Origin: Sunxiuqinia sp.
Lineage (GTDB): Bacteria > Bacteroidota > Bacteroidia > Bacteroidales > Prolixibacteraceae
Direction of reading: 5' to 3'
DNA: 36,447 nt
Assembly: GCA_003246935.1 (NCBI GenBank)
Contig: QKCF01000262.1
Coordinates: 1 to 36,447 of the forward strand
Numbering within the stretch: the first letter of the stretch is position 1; the number at the start of each line of letters is the position of its first letter. Positions 1-8,093 of this stretch are shown here, piece after piece. The notes beneath the pieces are model-generated. The model saw only the letters and a list, made by a program, of their open reading frames with translations, was not told where the DNA came from and did no database searches. Made by a program: the position numbers and the translations under genes.

Positions 1-1593
1 ACAATGGGATCTACGCCTCAGGTCCCCGGTGCAGTAGCTATTTTTAACTCCAGTGGCATTGCTTTCGGAACACTTGGCGGCGGAATTCTGGAAGCTAAAG
101 CTGAACGGCTCGCGATCGAAGCTATCAATTCAAAACAAACGATTCTCCACGAAATCAACTTTAAATCCAAAATTGACGATCAATCCGGTGCTATATGCGG
201 CGGTTCTGCCCTCTTTCTACTCGATGCCAATCCAAAGGCCAGCTATTCGGTTTTCAAACAAATAAACGATTCCCTGCAGCAAAACACTCCCGGAGTTCTT
301 CTCACCGAAATTATCCAAATATCGGAATCAGCAATTACACTAAACCGATACTGGGTCAAAGCGGATGACAAAATTCCCGAAATACTGGTATCTCAATATA
401 AGCTATCGAAAAACACACTCGCTGAAATCCGAAACACGAAAAAAAACGGAATTCTGAATCATCCGGATAACCCACATTACAAGAAAATAGAATCCATCCT
501 GTTTGCACAGGCCACTGTCCCTCCCCCTCAACTGATCATCGCAGGAGCTGGCCACATTGGCCAGGCACTTTGCCATTTGGGACACTTTCTGGGTTTTGAA
601 GTCACCGTGCTGGATAACCGGCCGGATTTGGCCACAACCAAACGTTTCCCTGAAGCAAGCCGATTGATTGTCAAAAATATGAAAGAAGCTTTTGAGGATG
701 TACCGATTTCGAAGAACTCTTTCGTTGTTATTGTCACACAAGGGCATCGAACCGATATGGAAGCTTTGGCTGCATGCATTCATTCGGATGCCAACTATAT
801 CGGGATGATTGGCAGCAAACGCAAAATTGCACTTGTACATGATCATTTCATCAGCCAGGGCATCTGCAGTGATGATGATTTTAAACGGGTTCATGCCCCC
901 ATTGGTTTGGATATTCATTCAGTCACTGTTCCCGAAATTGCAACCAGCATTGCCGCTCAGCTAATCGAAGTCAAAAACCGGGAAACAAAGTCATCCACTC
1001 CTCCCCCCGTTTGGTGCATGGTACTCGCCGCCGGAAAGTCAACAAGAATGAAACAACAAAAACTATTGATGTGGTGGAACGGGCAGACAATCATCGAAAC
1101 CGTCGTCCAAAAAGCATTGGACTCGTTTACCGAAAAAGTGTTAATTGTTACCGGCAGCCACAACGAAGAAATCAAAAATCAAATCCGCCAAATGCCGGTT
1201 TTAACTATTAAAAATAAAGATTTCGCGAATGGCATGTTATCCTCCGTCCAATGCGGAATTCAAGCCGTCCCCGGCGAAGTCGGTGCCGTTATAATCATGC
1301 TTGGCGACCAGCCTATGATTGAAACCAAATTAATTAACCAACTCATCCGGGCATGGCAAGAAACCCATAAAGGACTAATTGTGCCTGTTTGGAAAGGGAA
1401 ACGAGGCCATCCGCTTTTAATCGACCTGAAATTCAGAAACGATATTAACCTGCTCGATCAAAATATCGGTTTGCGCGAACTGCTATTAAATCATCCCGAA
1501 GAGATCCTAGAACTTGACGTCGCTTCTGATACTATTCTGAAAGATATTGACACCCCTGAAGATTACCAAAAAGAACTAAACCTAAAAGTCTGA
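1..1593 (+). CDS. XdhC/CoxI accessory protein fused to MocA-type NTP transferase (5' partial)
   Basis: The reading frame is open to the window edge, and the N-terminal XdhC motif GSTPQVPGA begins at the third codon, so the true start lies upstream; the ATG at 4 is probably internal. Domains in order: XdhC_CoxI N-terminal part (about residues 1-75, with CGG in GAICGGSALF); a Rossmann XdhC C-terminal domain (about 172-320) with GAGHIGQAL, YIGMIGSKRKI and VHAPIGLDIHSVTVPEIA; then a MobA/MocA-like nucleotidyltransferase (about 338-525) with LAAGKSTRM, GDQPMIE and RGHPLL. XdhC proteins bind and deliver sulfurated Mo cofactor to xanthine dehydrogenase-family apoenzymes, and MocA converts it to the cytosine dinucleotide form. 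The fusion would join cofactor maturation and loading in one cytoplasmic polypeptide. One base separates it from the 2Fe-2S subunit gene, so it is co-transcribed with its presumed client enzyme. CTP specificity is inferred from context. Confidence 0.9.
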   Translation, partial: TMGSTPQVPGAVAIFNSSGIAFGTLGGGILEAKAERLAIEAINSKQTILHEINFKSKIDDQSGAICGGSALFLLDANPKASYSVFKQINDSLQQNTPGVLLTEIIQISESAITLNRYWVKADDKIPEILVSQYKLSKNTLAEIRNTKKNGILNHPDNPHYKKIESILFAQATVPPPQLIIAGAGHIGQALCHLGHFLGFEVTVLDNRPDLATTKRFPEASRLIVKNMKEAFEDVPISKNSFVVIVTQGHRTDMEALAACIHSDANYIGMIGSKRKIALVHDHFISQGICSDDDFKRVHAPIGLDIHSVTVPEIATSIAAQLIEVKNRETKSSTPPPVWCMVLAAGKSTRMKQQKLLMWWNGQTIIETVVQKALDSFTEKVLIVTGSHNEEIKNQIRQMPVLTIKNKDFANGMLSSVQCGIQAVPGEVGAVIIMLGDQPMIETKLINQLIRAWQETHKGLIVPVWKGKRGHPLLIDLKFRNDINLLDQNIGLRELLLNHPEEILELDVASDTILKDIDTPEDYQKELNLKV

Positions 1594-1594
1594 T

Positions 1595-2077
<483 letters not shown>

Positions 2078-2096
2078 TTGAAAAATCGATCCGATC

Positions 2097-4250
2097 ATGA
2101 AAGAAACTAAAGAATACAACGAATATACCGCCGGTGAAACTTCCGTTCCCGGCTTGCGAAGAAGAGACTTTTTCAAATTATTGGGCGGAGGTTTGTATGT
2201 CTTTTTTAATGTCACCGATGCCCTCAACGTTCTGGCAACCGAGTCAGAACAGCGCAGATCGTTGCCAACCGATTACAATGCATTTTTGCTGATCCATGAA
2301 GACGGTACTGTCTCTTGCTATACCGGAAAAATCGAAATGGGTCAGGGCGTAATTACTTCGCTGGCCCAGATGCTGGCCGACGAGCTGGATGTGGCCTACG
2401 AAAAAGTAAAAATGGTTATGGGAGATACAATGCTTTGTCCTTGGGACATGGGTACTTTTGGTTCCATGTCGACCCGCTTCTTTGGTCCGCCGTTGCGTGC
2501 CGCTGCAGCCGAAGCCCTGGCTGTTCTTTTGGATATGGCTGCAGAAAAACTTGGCATTTCTGCGGAGCAGCTAACAGTTGAAGACGGAGTGATCATCAGC
2601 AAACAAGATAAAGGGAAAAAAATTGCTTACCGGGAACTAACTTCAGGAAAAAAAATAGAACGTTACCTTGACCAGAAGCCCGAAGTGAAAGATTACTCGG
2701 AATTCCGGATCATGGGAAAATCATTCAACCATCAGGATGGTCGTCTAAAAGTAACCGGTGAAGCCAAATACACAGCCGACATTCGTGTGCCTGGCATGTT
2801 GTATGCCCGAATCTTACGCCCGCCTTCACACGGAGCCAAATTGGTTTCGGTCGATACATCAGAGGCAGAAAAACAGGATGGTGTTTTGGTGGTAAAAGAC
2901 CGTGACCTCATAGCTGTCCTGCACGAAAACCCGGAGAAAGCAGAAGAATCCCGCGATAAAATTAAGGCTGAATACGAATTCGATGAGAAAGACGTGAACG
3001 ATCAAAACCTGTTCGACTACCTTTTGAAAAATGCCCCGGAAGGACAAATCATTAACAGTCAAGGGGATTTAGACATAGGAAAAAGGATGGTTGACACGCT
3101 TGTTGAATCGGAATATTACAACAGCTATGTTGCGCATGCAACCATGGAAACGCACGCAGCATTGGCGCATATTGAAGATGAAAAGATCACTGTCTGGGCA
3201 TCAACCCAGACACCATTTCCTGCGCAAGAGACCATTTCCCGAGTAACCGGGTTTCCGCTTGAAAATGTCCGCATCATTCCTCCGTTTCTCGGAGGAGGAT
3301 TCGGAGGAAAAACCGCCCATAGCCAGGCCGTTGAAGCTGCCCGACTGGCCAAAATAACCGGCAAACCCGTTATGGTAGACTGGAGCCGTGAGGAAGAATT
3401 TTTTTACGACACATTCCGCCCGGCTGCTGTTGTACAAATTTCAACAGGAACTGACGCCAGTGGTAAAATCAACCTTTGGGATTACAAAGAGTATTATGCC
3501 GGAGAACGGGGATCTGATACCATTTATGACGTTCCTCACCAACGCACAATGGCTTTTGGCAGAGGATGGCGGGCACCCGAAGTTCATCCGTTTGCAACAG
3601 GAGCATGGCGGGCGCCTGGCAACAATACCAACACCTTTGCCCGCGAATCGCAAATTGATATAATGGCTGCCAAAGCTCAAACGGACCCCATCGAATTTCG
3701 GCTGAAAAACCTGACCGACCAACGGATGATCGGGGTACTGAAAGAGGTTGCTGAAAAAGCAGGATGGAAACCGGCGGCATCACCTAGTGGAAGAGGCTTC
3801 GGCGTAGCCTGCGGGTTCGATGCCGGAGCACACGTTGCCCATATTGCTGAAGTTGAAGTAGACCAAGCCACAGGACGAGTACAGGTAAAACGTGTTGTTT
3901 GTGCCCAGGACATGGGCTTCTGCATCAACCCTGAGGGAGCTACCATTCAAATGGAAGGCTGTATCAACATGGGGCTGGGCTATTCACTGACAGAAGAAGT
4001 TAAGTTTACCGGAGGAAAAATTGAAACGAAAGATTTTAGCAGCTATCAGCTTCCGCGGTTTTCATGGATCCCCAAGATTGAAACGCATATCCTCGAATTA
4101 AACGAGCCGCCTCAAGGTGGTGGCGAACCGGCAATCATCTGCATGGGAGCAGTGATTGCCAATGCCATTTTTGATGCTACAGGCGCCCGCCTTTACCATT
4201 TACCAATGACACCGGATAGAGTGCTGGATGCCCTGAAAAATAAATTATAA
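2097..4250 (+). CDS. Molybdopterin-binding large subunit, IorB-like aldehyde/xanthine oxidoreductase, Tat-exported
   Basis: The 717-aa catalytic subunit belongs to the xanthine oxidase superfamily. A twin-arginine signal, LRRRDFFKLLGGG at residues 20-32, sits ahead of a hydrophobic stretch, which suggests periplasmic location. Family motifs seen include EMGQGVITSLAQMLADEL near 80 (typical of IorB), the aldehyde oxidase hammerhead region KVTGEAKYTADIRVPGMLYARI near 220, PPFLGGGFGGK near 400, TGAWRAPG near 500, and the C-terminal GGGEPA motif near 680 that carries the catalytic glutamate. It forms a heterodimer with the 2Fe-2S subunit and needs the Mo cofactor handled by the fused accessory protein upstream. 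It ends an operon at a terminator 18 bases downstream. Hydroxylation of an N-heterocycle or an aldehyde is likely by family; the exact substrate is unknown. Confidence 0.93.
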   Translation: MKETKEYNEYTAGETSVPGLRRRDFFKLLGGGLYVFFNVTDALNVLATESEQRRSLPTDYNAFLLIHEDGTVSCYTGKIEMGQGVITSLAQMLADELDVAYEKVKMVMGDTMLCPWDMGTFGSMSTRFFGPPLRAAAAEALAVLLDMAAEKLGISAEQLTVEDGVIISKQDKGKKIAYRELTSGKKIERYLDQKPEVKDYSEFRIMGKSFNHQDGRLKVTGEAKYTADIRVPGMLYARILRPPSHGAKLVSVDTSEAEKQDGVLVVKDRDLIAVLHENPEKAEESRDKIKAEYEFDEKDVNDQNLFDYLLKNAPEGQIINSQGDLDIGKRMVDTLVESEYYNSYVAHATMETHAALAHIEDEKITVWASTQTPFPAQETISRVTGFPLENVRIIPPFLGGGFGGKTAHSQAVEAARLAKITGKPVMVDWSREEEFFYDTFRPAAVVQISTGTDASGKINLWDYKEYYAGERGSDTIYDVPHQRTMAFGRGWRAPEVHPFATGAWRAPGNNTNTFARESQIDIMAAKAQTDPIEFRLKNLTDQRMIGVLKEVAEKAGWKPAASPSGRGFGVACGFDAGAHVAHIAEVEVDQATGRVQVKRVVCAQDMGFCINPEGATIQMEGCINMGLGYSLTEEVKFTGGKIETKDFSSYQLPRFSWIPKIETHILELNEPPQGGGEPAIICMGAVIANAIFDATGARLYHLPMTPDRVLDALKNKL

Positions 4251-4267
4251 CACAAATTAGATCATCA

Positions 4268-4300
4268 AAGGACTCTTTCGATTCGAGGGAGTCCTTATTT
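4268..4300 (+). terminator. Rho-independent terminator of the Mo-hydroxylase operon
   Basis: An 8-bp perfect stem (AAGGACTC at 4268-4275 with GAGTCCTT at 4289-4296) is followed by a T-rich tail, 18 bases after the stop of the large-subunit gene. Confidence 0.85.
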
Positions 4301-4447
4301 ATTGCTCAACTTTTTCGATTTAATAGACCAAGTTGGCTACCGTTATTTCAATTATCATCATTCGGATTATTGCTGTTCGTTACTATGTGGCTTTGCCCAA
4401 GGTCGAATTCTAAGAATAGACTATTGTTTTTTTCAATTGCAGATGAT

Positions 4448-4704
4448 TCACCAATAGCTGCAAGCAATTCACCAAATCATGCAAATGGTTCACCACCCCC
4501 TGTAGACGATTCACTAACTCCGGCACACGATTCACCAATTCCTGCAGTTAAGGAATCCATAAAAGCAGTCTTTTCACCAAGTTTTCCGGGCAAGTCACCA
4601 AGATCATCAAACCATTCACCAAATTCAGCAGCTATTTTATCAATCCAATCGGATGTGTCACCAATTGGAACCGACGGTTCACCCACTGATGTATCCGCTT
4701 CACC
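4448..4704. repeat. Strictly phased 21-bp degenerate repeat array
   Basis: The word TCACC (or one-base variants) begins at 4448, 4469, 4490, 4511, 4532, 4574, 4595, 4616, 4658, 4679 and 4700. That is an exact 21-base step with two degenerate positions (4553 and 4637) and no insertion or deletion over 252 bases. The 13-16 bases between words are variable. Read on the minus strand it gives heptads of the form xx-[VILFM]-G-[ED]-x-x; read on the plus strand it gives heptads starting Ser-Pro. The minus-strand reading keeps a hydrophobic residue even at the two degenerate positions (I and M) but has an in-frame TGA at 4477-4479. The array touches the 3' end of the 162-aa minus-strand gene. It may be a decayed C-terminal heptad-repeat tail or an intergenic binding-site array. 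Confidence 0.8.
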
Positions 4705-5188
4705 GGGAGATCCCTGCAACAGCAATGTTTTTAAAATCGAGGTGATGCATAATCTCGCGAATTATCAACAGGTAGGCAGCAAAACCCAAATCATCGGGAA
4801 TGATATCCTGGCTTGCAGGTAAACCTTTCACGATCGCCGCAAACCGGTCGAACACATTCTCTAACTCAATTTGAGGAACAAGAGTTTCTCCTGTTTCCGT
4901 TTTGCTGGTATTAAAAGCCAAATCGGCGATTGCCTTTACCTGCGGATCATTTGATCGCAATATCAATTCTTCCTTAAACGCATCCTCTACTTCGGCTAAA
5001 ACTTCTTCCGTAAAGTTTATGGCCCGGTCTACTTCATTGTAAGTCGGTGGGAACGCGGAGTAAAATTGATCGGCCAGTTGTTTCCAACCGATATTTAGGC
5101 TTGTTTCGTCAACTCGGCCCCCTTGCTTGCGAACCAAACTAGTTGTGGTTTCGCCAATATTGAAATATATGTTGTGATTGCTTTTCAT
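4700..5188 (-). CDS. Hypothetical protein, 162 aa, next to the phased repeat array
   Basis: No family was recognised. The protein is soluble-looking, acidic and mostly helical in character, with no signal peptide or membrane segment. It opens MKSNHNIYFNIGETTTSLV and ends NIAVAGISR. It lies 101 bases downstream of the last permease of the exporter operon on the same strand, so it could be read through, but a GATCTTTG box resembling the Bacteroidota -7 element lies about 14 bases before the ATG and may give it its own promoter. Its stop codon (4700-4702) falls inside the last unit of the 21-bp array. A +1 frame change near 4726 would continue the protein into about ten Gly-Glu heptads, so a frameshifted longer ancestor is possible. 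Codon usage looks like that of its neighbours, which supports a real gene. Confidence 0.7.
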   Translation of the reverse strand: MKSNHNIYFNIGETTTSLVRKQGGRVDETSLNIGWKQLADQFYSAFPPTYNEVDRAINFTEEVLAEVEDAFKEELILRSNDPQVKAIADLAFNTSKTETGETLVPQIELENVFDRFAAIVKGLPASQDIIPDDLGFAAYLLIIREIMHHLDFKNIAVAGISR

Positions 5189-5289
5189 CGCTCAAATCTT
5201 TTTCTACAAAGATCCGAACTATCAGTGCGCATGTGGTAACACTTTCAGGAAAACGAGTTGTAGTTTTTGGAAATGGGAATCAACCCTCA

Positions 5290-6408
5290 TCAGCTTGTTT
5301 TCCGATAGCGCCAAATGGCCAACGTAAGAAAGGACAACCCGATAACAGTCAATGAAACGAATTCTTCAAAAAGATCTTTGAAGCCCGATCCTTTTAAACA
5401 AACCATACGCATAATGCGGATGAAATAATAGATCGGGTTTAAGCGGTCGAGTTGCTGTGCCCAATGTGGCATACTTTCGACCGGGGTGAATATTCCACCC
5501 ATTAACACAAAGATCATCATGAAAAAGAAAGTGATGAACATGACCTGCTGCTGCGTTTCGGTAACTGTTGAAATAAACAGACCGAGTCCAAGTACTCCAA
5601 CCAGGTAAAGGGCACCGAAACCAAAAAGAAGTACCAAACTTCCCTCAACGGGTAAATTGAAAACAACTCGGGCAATGATGAGTCCGAAGCCCAGATCAAG
5701 CAAAGCAATAACCAGGAAAGGCAACAATTTACCAAGAATGAACTGCCATTTTTTGATCGGAGTCACATTCAATTGCTCAATGGTCCCCATTTCTTTCTCG
5801 CGCACCAAGTTCATCCCCGACAGGAACATGCCGATAATGGTTACAAGTATTGATAGAATACCGGGGGCCATATACCATTTGTAATCCAACTCCGGGTTGA
5901 ACCAATAATTATCGTGCGCCTCAACACGCATCGGCGGATTGAAATCAGGCAGGCCCTTCCAGTGCATAATAACCTGCTTATTGTAGCCCGATATGATATT
6001 TCGAGTGTATTGATAGATCAATGATGCTTTGTTGCCATCGATGGCATTGATCAGCAATTGCACATCTGCCTCATCCTCCCGAACCAGCGAACGTTCAAAA
6101 TCCGGTGGAATCACTAGGATAAAATCTGATTCTTCTTTTTTCAGTTGATTCATGCCGTCCTCCAGGTCGAATGACGCATCGTGAATATTGAAAAACGGCG
6201 ATGCCTCAAAGTGATTAATCAAACCTCGGCTGGTATCCGACAAATCCTGATCGACCACGTAGATATCGACATTCTTCAGATCGTAAGTGGCTGCAAACAC
6301 CAAGATCAGCATCTGCACCATCGGCAGCATGATAATCATTCGCAACATCGTTTTGTTCCGTCTGATTTGCGCAAATTCTTTTTGTAGGATGTATTTGATT
6401 GTTCTCAT
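5290..6408 (-). CDS. ABC-2 type permease (YbhR/YhhJ-like), second of pair
   Basis: This 372-aa integral membrane protein has the ABC-2 layout: one N-terminal transmembrane helix (LRMIIMLPMVQMLILVFA), a large periplasmic domain of about 150 residues, then five further hydrophobic helices from about residue 180. The EKEMGTIEQLNVTPI coupling segment between helices is characteristic of YhhJ/YbhR/YbhS permeases. It pairs with the preceding permease, to which it is clearly homologous in layout, to form the inner-membrane channel of an exporter driven by the two ATPases upstream. It is the last clear gene of the TetR-led operon and lies 80 bases after the other permease, in a spacer holding the ACTG repeat element. 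The substrate is unknown; E. coli YbhFSR relatives have been linked to drug and cation efflux. Confidence 0.92.
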   Translation of the reverse strand: MRTIKYILQKEFAQIRRNKTMLRMIIMLPMVQMLILVFAATYDLKNVDIYVVDQDLSDTSRGLINHFEASPFFNIHDASFDLEDGMNQLKKEESDFILVIPPDFERSLVREDEADVQLLINAIDGNKASLIYQYTRNIISGYNKQVIMHWKGLPDFNPPMRVEAHDNYWFNPELDYKWYMAPGILSILVTIIGMFLSGMNLVREKEMGTIEQLNVTPIKKWQFILGKLLPFLVIALLDLGFGLIIARVVFNLPVEGSLVLLFGFGALYLVGVLGLGLFISTVTETQQQVMFITFFFMMIFVLMGGIFTPVESMPHWAQQLDRLNPIYYFIRIMRMVCLKGSGFKDLFEEFVSLTVIGLSFLTLAIWRYRKTS

Positions 6409-6410
6409 TT

Positions 6411-6472
6411 AAGTCTCAGTTTTCAGTCTCAGTTTTCAGTTGACTTCAACGCATTTTTCTCCGCCAACTGTG
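6411..6472. repeat. Short ACTGAGACTG-type inverted repeat element between permease genes
   Basis: A 13-base unit GTCTCAGTTTTCA occurs twice in tandem at 6413-6438, followed by AGTTG. After about 20 bases an opposing arm AACTGTGACTGCGACTG runs to about 6472. The same words recur at other gene junctions in the window (8849-8872, 9293-9317, 10225-10235 and 28507-28534), so this looks like a dispersed intergenic repeat family rather than a terminator; no T-tract follows. Confidence 0.7.
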
Positions 6473-6488
6473 ACTGCGACTGTATACT

Positions 6489-7595
6489 CTATTCAAGTCT
6501 CGTTTTAAACTTCTTCACGGCAACTGTGACAAACACAGCTGACATGAATACCAATATCAATGTTTCTTTCCAGACGTAGGCTAAGCCAACTCCTTTTAGC
6601 ATGATGTTGCGGAGGATTACGATAAACCAACGTGGCGGAATGATATGAGATACCACCTGAAGCGGTAGGGGCATGTTCTCAATCGAGAAAATAAAACCCG
6701 ACAACAAGATCGTTGGCAACATCAGGGCAATAAGCGAGATAAACATGGCCACCATCTGCGTTTTGGCCAGCGACGAAATCATGATTCCCAAACTAAGCGC
6801 CATCATAATAAACAGGATACTCTCTCCCATTAACAGCACCCAACTACCCTTAATTGGCACACCGAAAATAAAATGCCCGATTCCTAATATGACAAGTGCG
6901 TTTATGATCGAAAGTACCAGGTACGGCATTACTTTCCCCAGGATAATCTGTGCAGGACGCAATGGAGAAACCAACAGAATTTCCATCGTACCCAATTCTT
7001 TCTCTCGGGTAATGGAAATGGAAGTCATCATGGCCGAAATCAGCATCAGGATCATGGCCATAATACCCGGGACAAACATGTAGACAGACTTCAATCCTTC
7101 GTTATACACCATACGCACCTCCGGTTCAATCTGCATCGGCAAATGCAGATCGCCCATTTGTTTGAAAATATAATCGTTGATAATTCCGGTGGTATATGAG
7201 GCCAACATTTTCCCAAGGTTTGGGTCGGAAGCATCGGCAATAATGTGCACATTGGCTTTTCCTTCACGCTTCAACTTTCTGCTAAAATCGCGTCCGAATA
7301 CCAACACTTCTTTCACCCTTCCCTGTTTGAAAATGCCTTCAATATCTTTCGCGCTCTCCAAATTCCGATCAAGCAAAAAATAGCCCGATGACAAAAGTTT
7401 GGCTGTGATTTCCTGCGTCACCTCATCTTTCGACTGGTCGTAGATAGCGATGCGCGCATCTTTAATCTCATTTGTAATCACCGTACCAAACAGCATGAGT
7501 TGCATGATTGGTATCCCAAAGAGGATGATCATTGTCCGCCTGTCGCGAAAAATGTGAAAGAATTCTTTTTTGACAAAACCGAGAAAGCGATCCAT
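6489..7595 (-). CDS. ABC-2 type permease (YbhS-like), first of pair
   Basis: The protein is 368 aa from the start chosen here (MDRFLGFVKKEFFHIFRD). A GTG-started frame extends to 7646, but its extra 17 residues are encoded by the repeat sequence flanking the GxxExxY gene, and the partner permease begins with the matching RTIKYILQKEFAQIRR. Layout: helix near residues 22-42 (MIILFGIPIMQLMLFGTVI), a periplasmic domain to about 175, then five helices with the coupling segment TREKELGTMEILLVSPL between them. It heterodimerises with the following permease and is energised by the two upstream ATPases to export a substrate via the HlyD and TolC-family partners. The GxxExxY gene separates it from its ATPase gene, an interruption of the usual ybhFSR order. 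Confidence 0.92.
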   Translation of the reverse strand: MDRFLGFVKKEFFHIFRDRRTMIILFGIPIMQLMLFGTVITNEIKDARIAIYDQSKDEVTQEITAKLLSSGYFLLDRNLESAKDIEGIFKQGRVKEVLVFGRDFSRKLKREGKANVHIIADASDPNLGKMLASYTTGIINDYIFKQMGDLHLPMQIEPEVRMVYNEGLKSVYMFVPGIMAMILMLISAMMTSISITREKELGTMEILLVSPLRPAQIILGKVMPYLVLSIINALVILGIGHFIFGVPIKGSWVLLMGESILFIMMALSLGIMISSLAKTQMVAMFISLIALMLPTILLSGFIFSIENMPLPLQVVSHIIPPRWFIVILRNIMLKGVGLAYVWKETLILVFMSAVFVTVAVKKFKTRLE

Positions 7596-7643
7596 ATTAT
7601 GAGTTTGTTTATTACGTAACCACTGAGTTACACTGAGCTTTTT

Positions 7644-8087
7644 CACAGAGTTTCACCGAGGGTTAGTTCGCTAATCTTTTTATTCCGTGTTTTAGAGATG
7701 CCACATTAAAATTCAGCAGCAATCCAATTTTGCATCCAGACAATTTCAAATAAGTCAATACTTGAGCAACATGAACTTCGGTAAGTACCTCTACTGATTT
7801 GATCTCAACAACAACACGATTTTCTACCAACAAATCAATTCTATATCCGGCATCCAACTTCACTTCTTTATAAACCAAAGGCAGCGCCTTTTGCTTTTGA
7901 ACCAACAATCCGGATTGAATTAATTCATAAAACAAACATTCTTCATAAGCGCTTTCCAGCAAACCCGGCCCCAATGCAGAGTGAACTTGAAACGCACATT
8001 TCAAAATCTGTTCTGTAAGTTTATTTATTTCCATAGTTCATCAGTAAAACTCATTAAACTCTGTGTCAGACTCGGAGAAACTCTGTG
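7644..8087. mobile_element. Candidate small mobile unit: GxxExxY gene bounded by 17-bp inverted repeats
   Basis: CACAGAGTTTCACCGAG at 7644-7660 and CTCGGAGAAACTCTGTG at 8071-8087 are inverted copies matching at 16 of 17 bases, and they enclose just one gene. Further weaker copies (CACTGAGTTACACTGAG at 7621-7637 and CTCATTAAACTCTGTG at 8050-8065) extend the symmetry. The unit sits between an ABC ATPase stop (8094) and a permease start (7595) that are normally adjacent. No transposase is encoded and no target duplication was identified, so mobility is inferred. Confidence 0.55.
7663..8034 (-). CDS. GxxExxY protein
   Basis: This 123-aa protein has the family signature GLLESAYEECL (G-x2-E-x2-Y) at about residues 24-34, after an N-terminal LTEQILKCAFQVHSALGPG, and a C-terminal nuclease-like core with DLLVENRVVVEIKSVE and a helix before IGLLLNFN. 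The D...ExK arrangement recalls the PD-(D/E)XK endonuclease fold; a biochemical role for the family is not established to my knowledge. Length and motifs are complete, so it looks intact. It is bracketed by inverted repeats inside an ABC exporter operon, with no functional link to export, and is best seen as a hitchhiker. The start at 8034 is an ATG matching the family N-terminus. Confidence 0.93.
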   Translation of the reverse strand: MEINKLTEQILKCAFQVHSALGPGLLESAYEECLFYELIQSGLLVQKQKALPLVYKEVKLDAGYRIDLLVENRVVVEIKSVEVLTEVHVAQVLTYLKLSGCKIGLLLNFNVASLKHGIKRLAN

Positions 8088-8093
8088 TTAAAA

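Noticed and set aside
403-918. Minus-strand open frames within the XdhC-MocA and Mo-hydroxylase genes
   Set aside because: They lie entirely opposite genes with clear domains and show no family motifs.
4448-4704. CRISPR array
   Set aside because: The constant part is only 5-8 bases and the unit is 21 bases, far too short for repeats and spacers; no cas gene is present.
4370-4822. Plus-strand frame with Ser-Pro heptads across the 21-bp array
   Set aside because: It overlaps the better-supported minus-strand gene by 120 bases, loses its pattern at the two degenerate units, and has no recognisable domain; the periodicity is a property of the DNA array.
7596-7646. GTG-initiated extension of the YbhS-like permease
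   Set aside because: The extra residues are encoded by the repeat flank of the GxxExxY unit and are absent from the family N-terminus.
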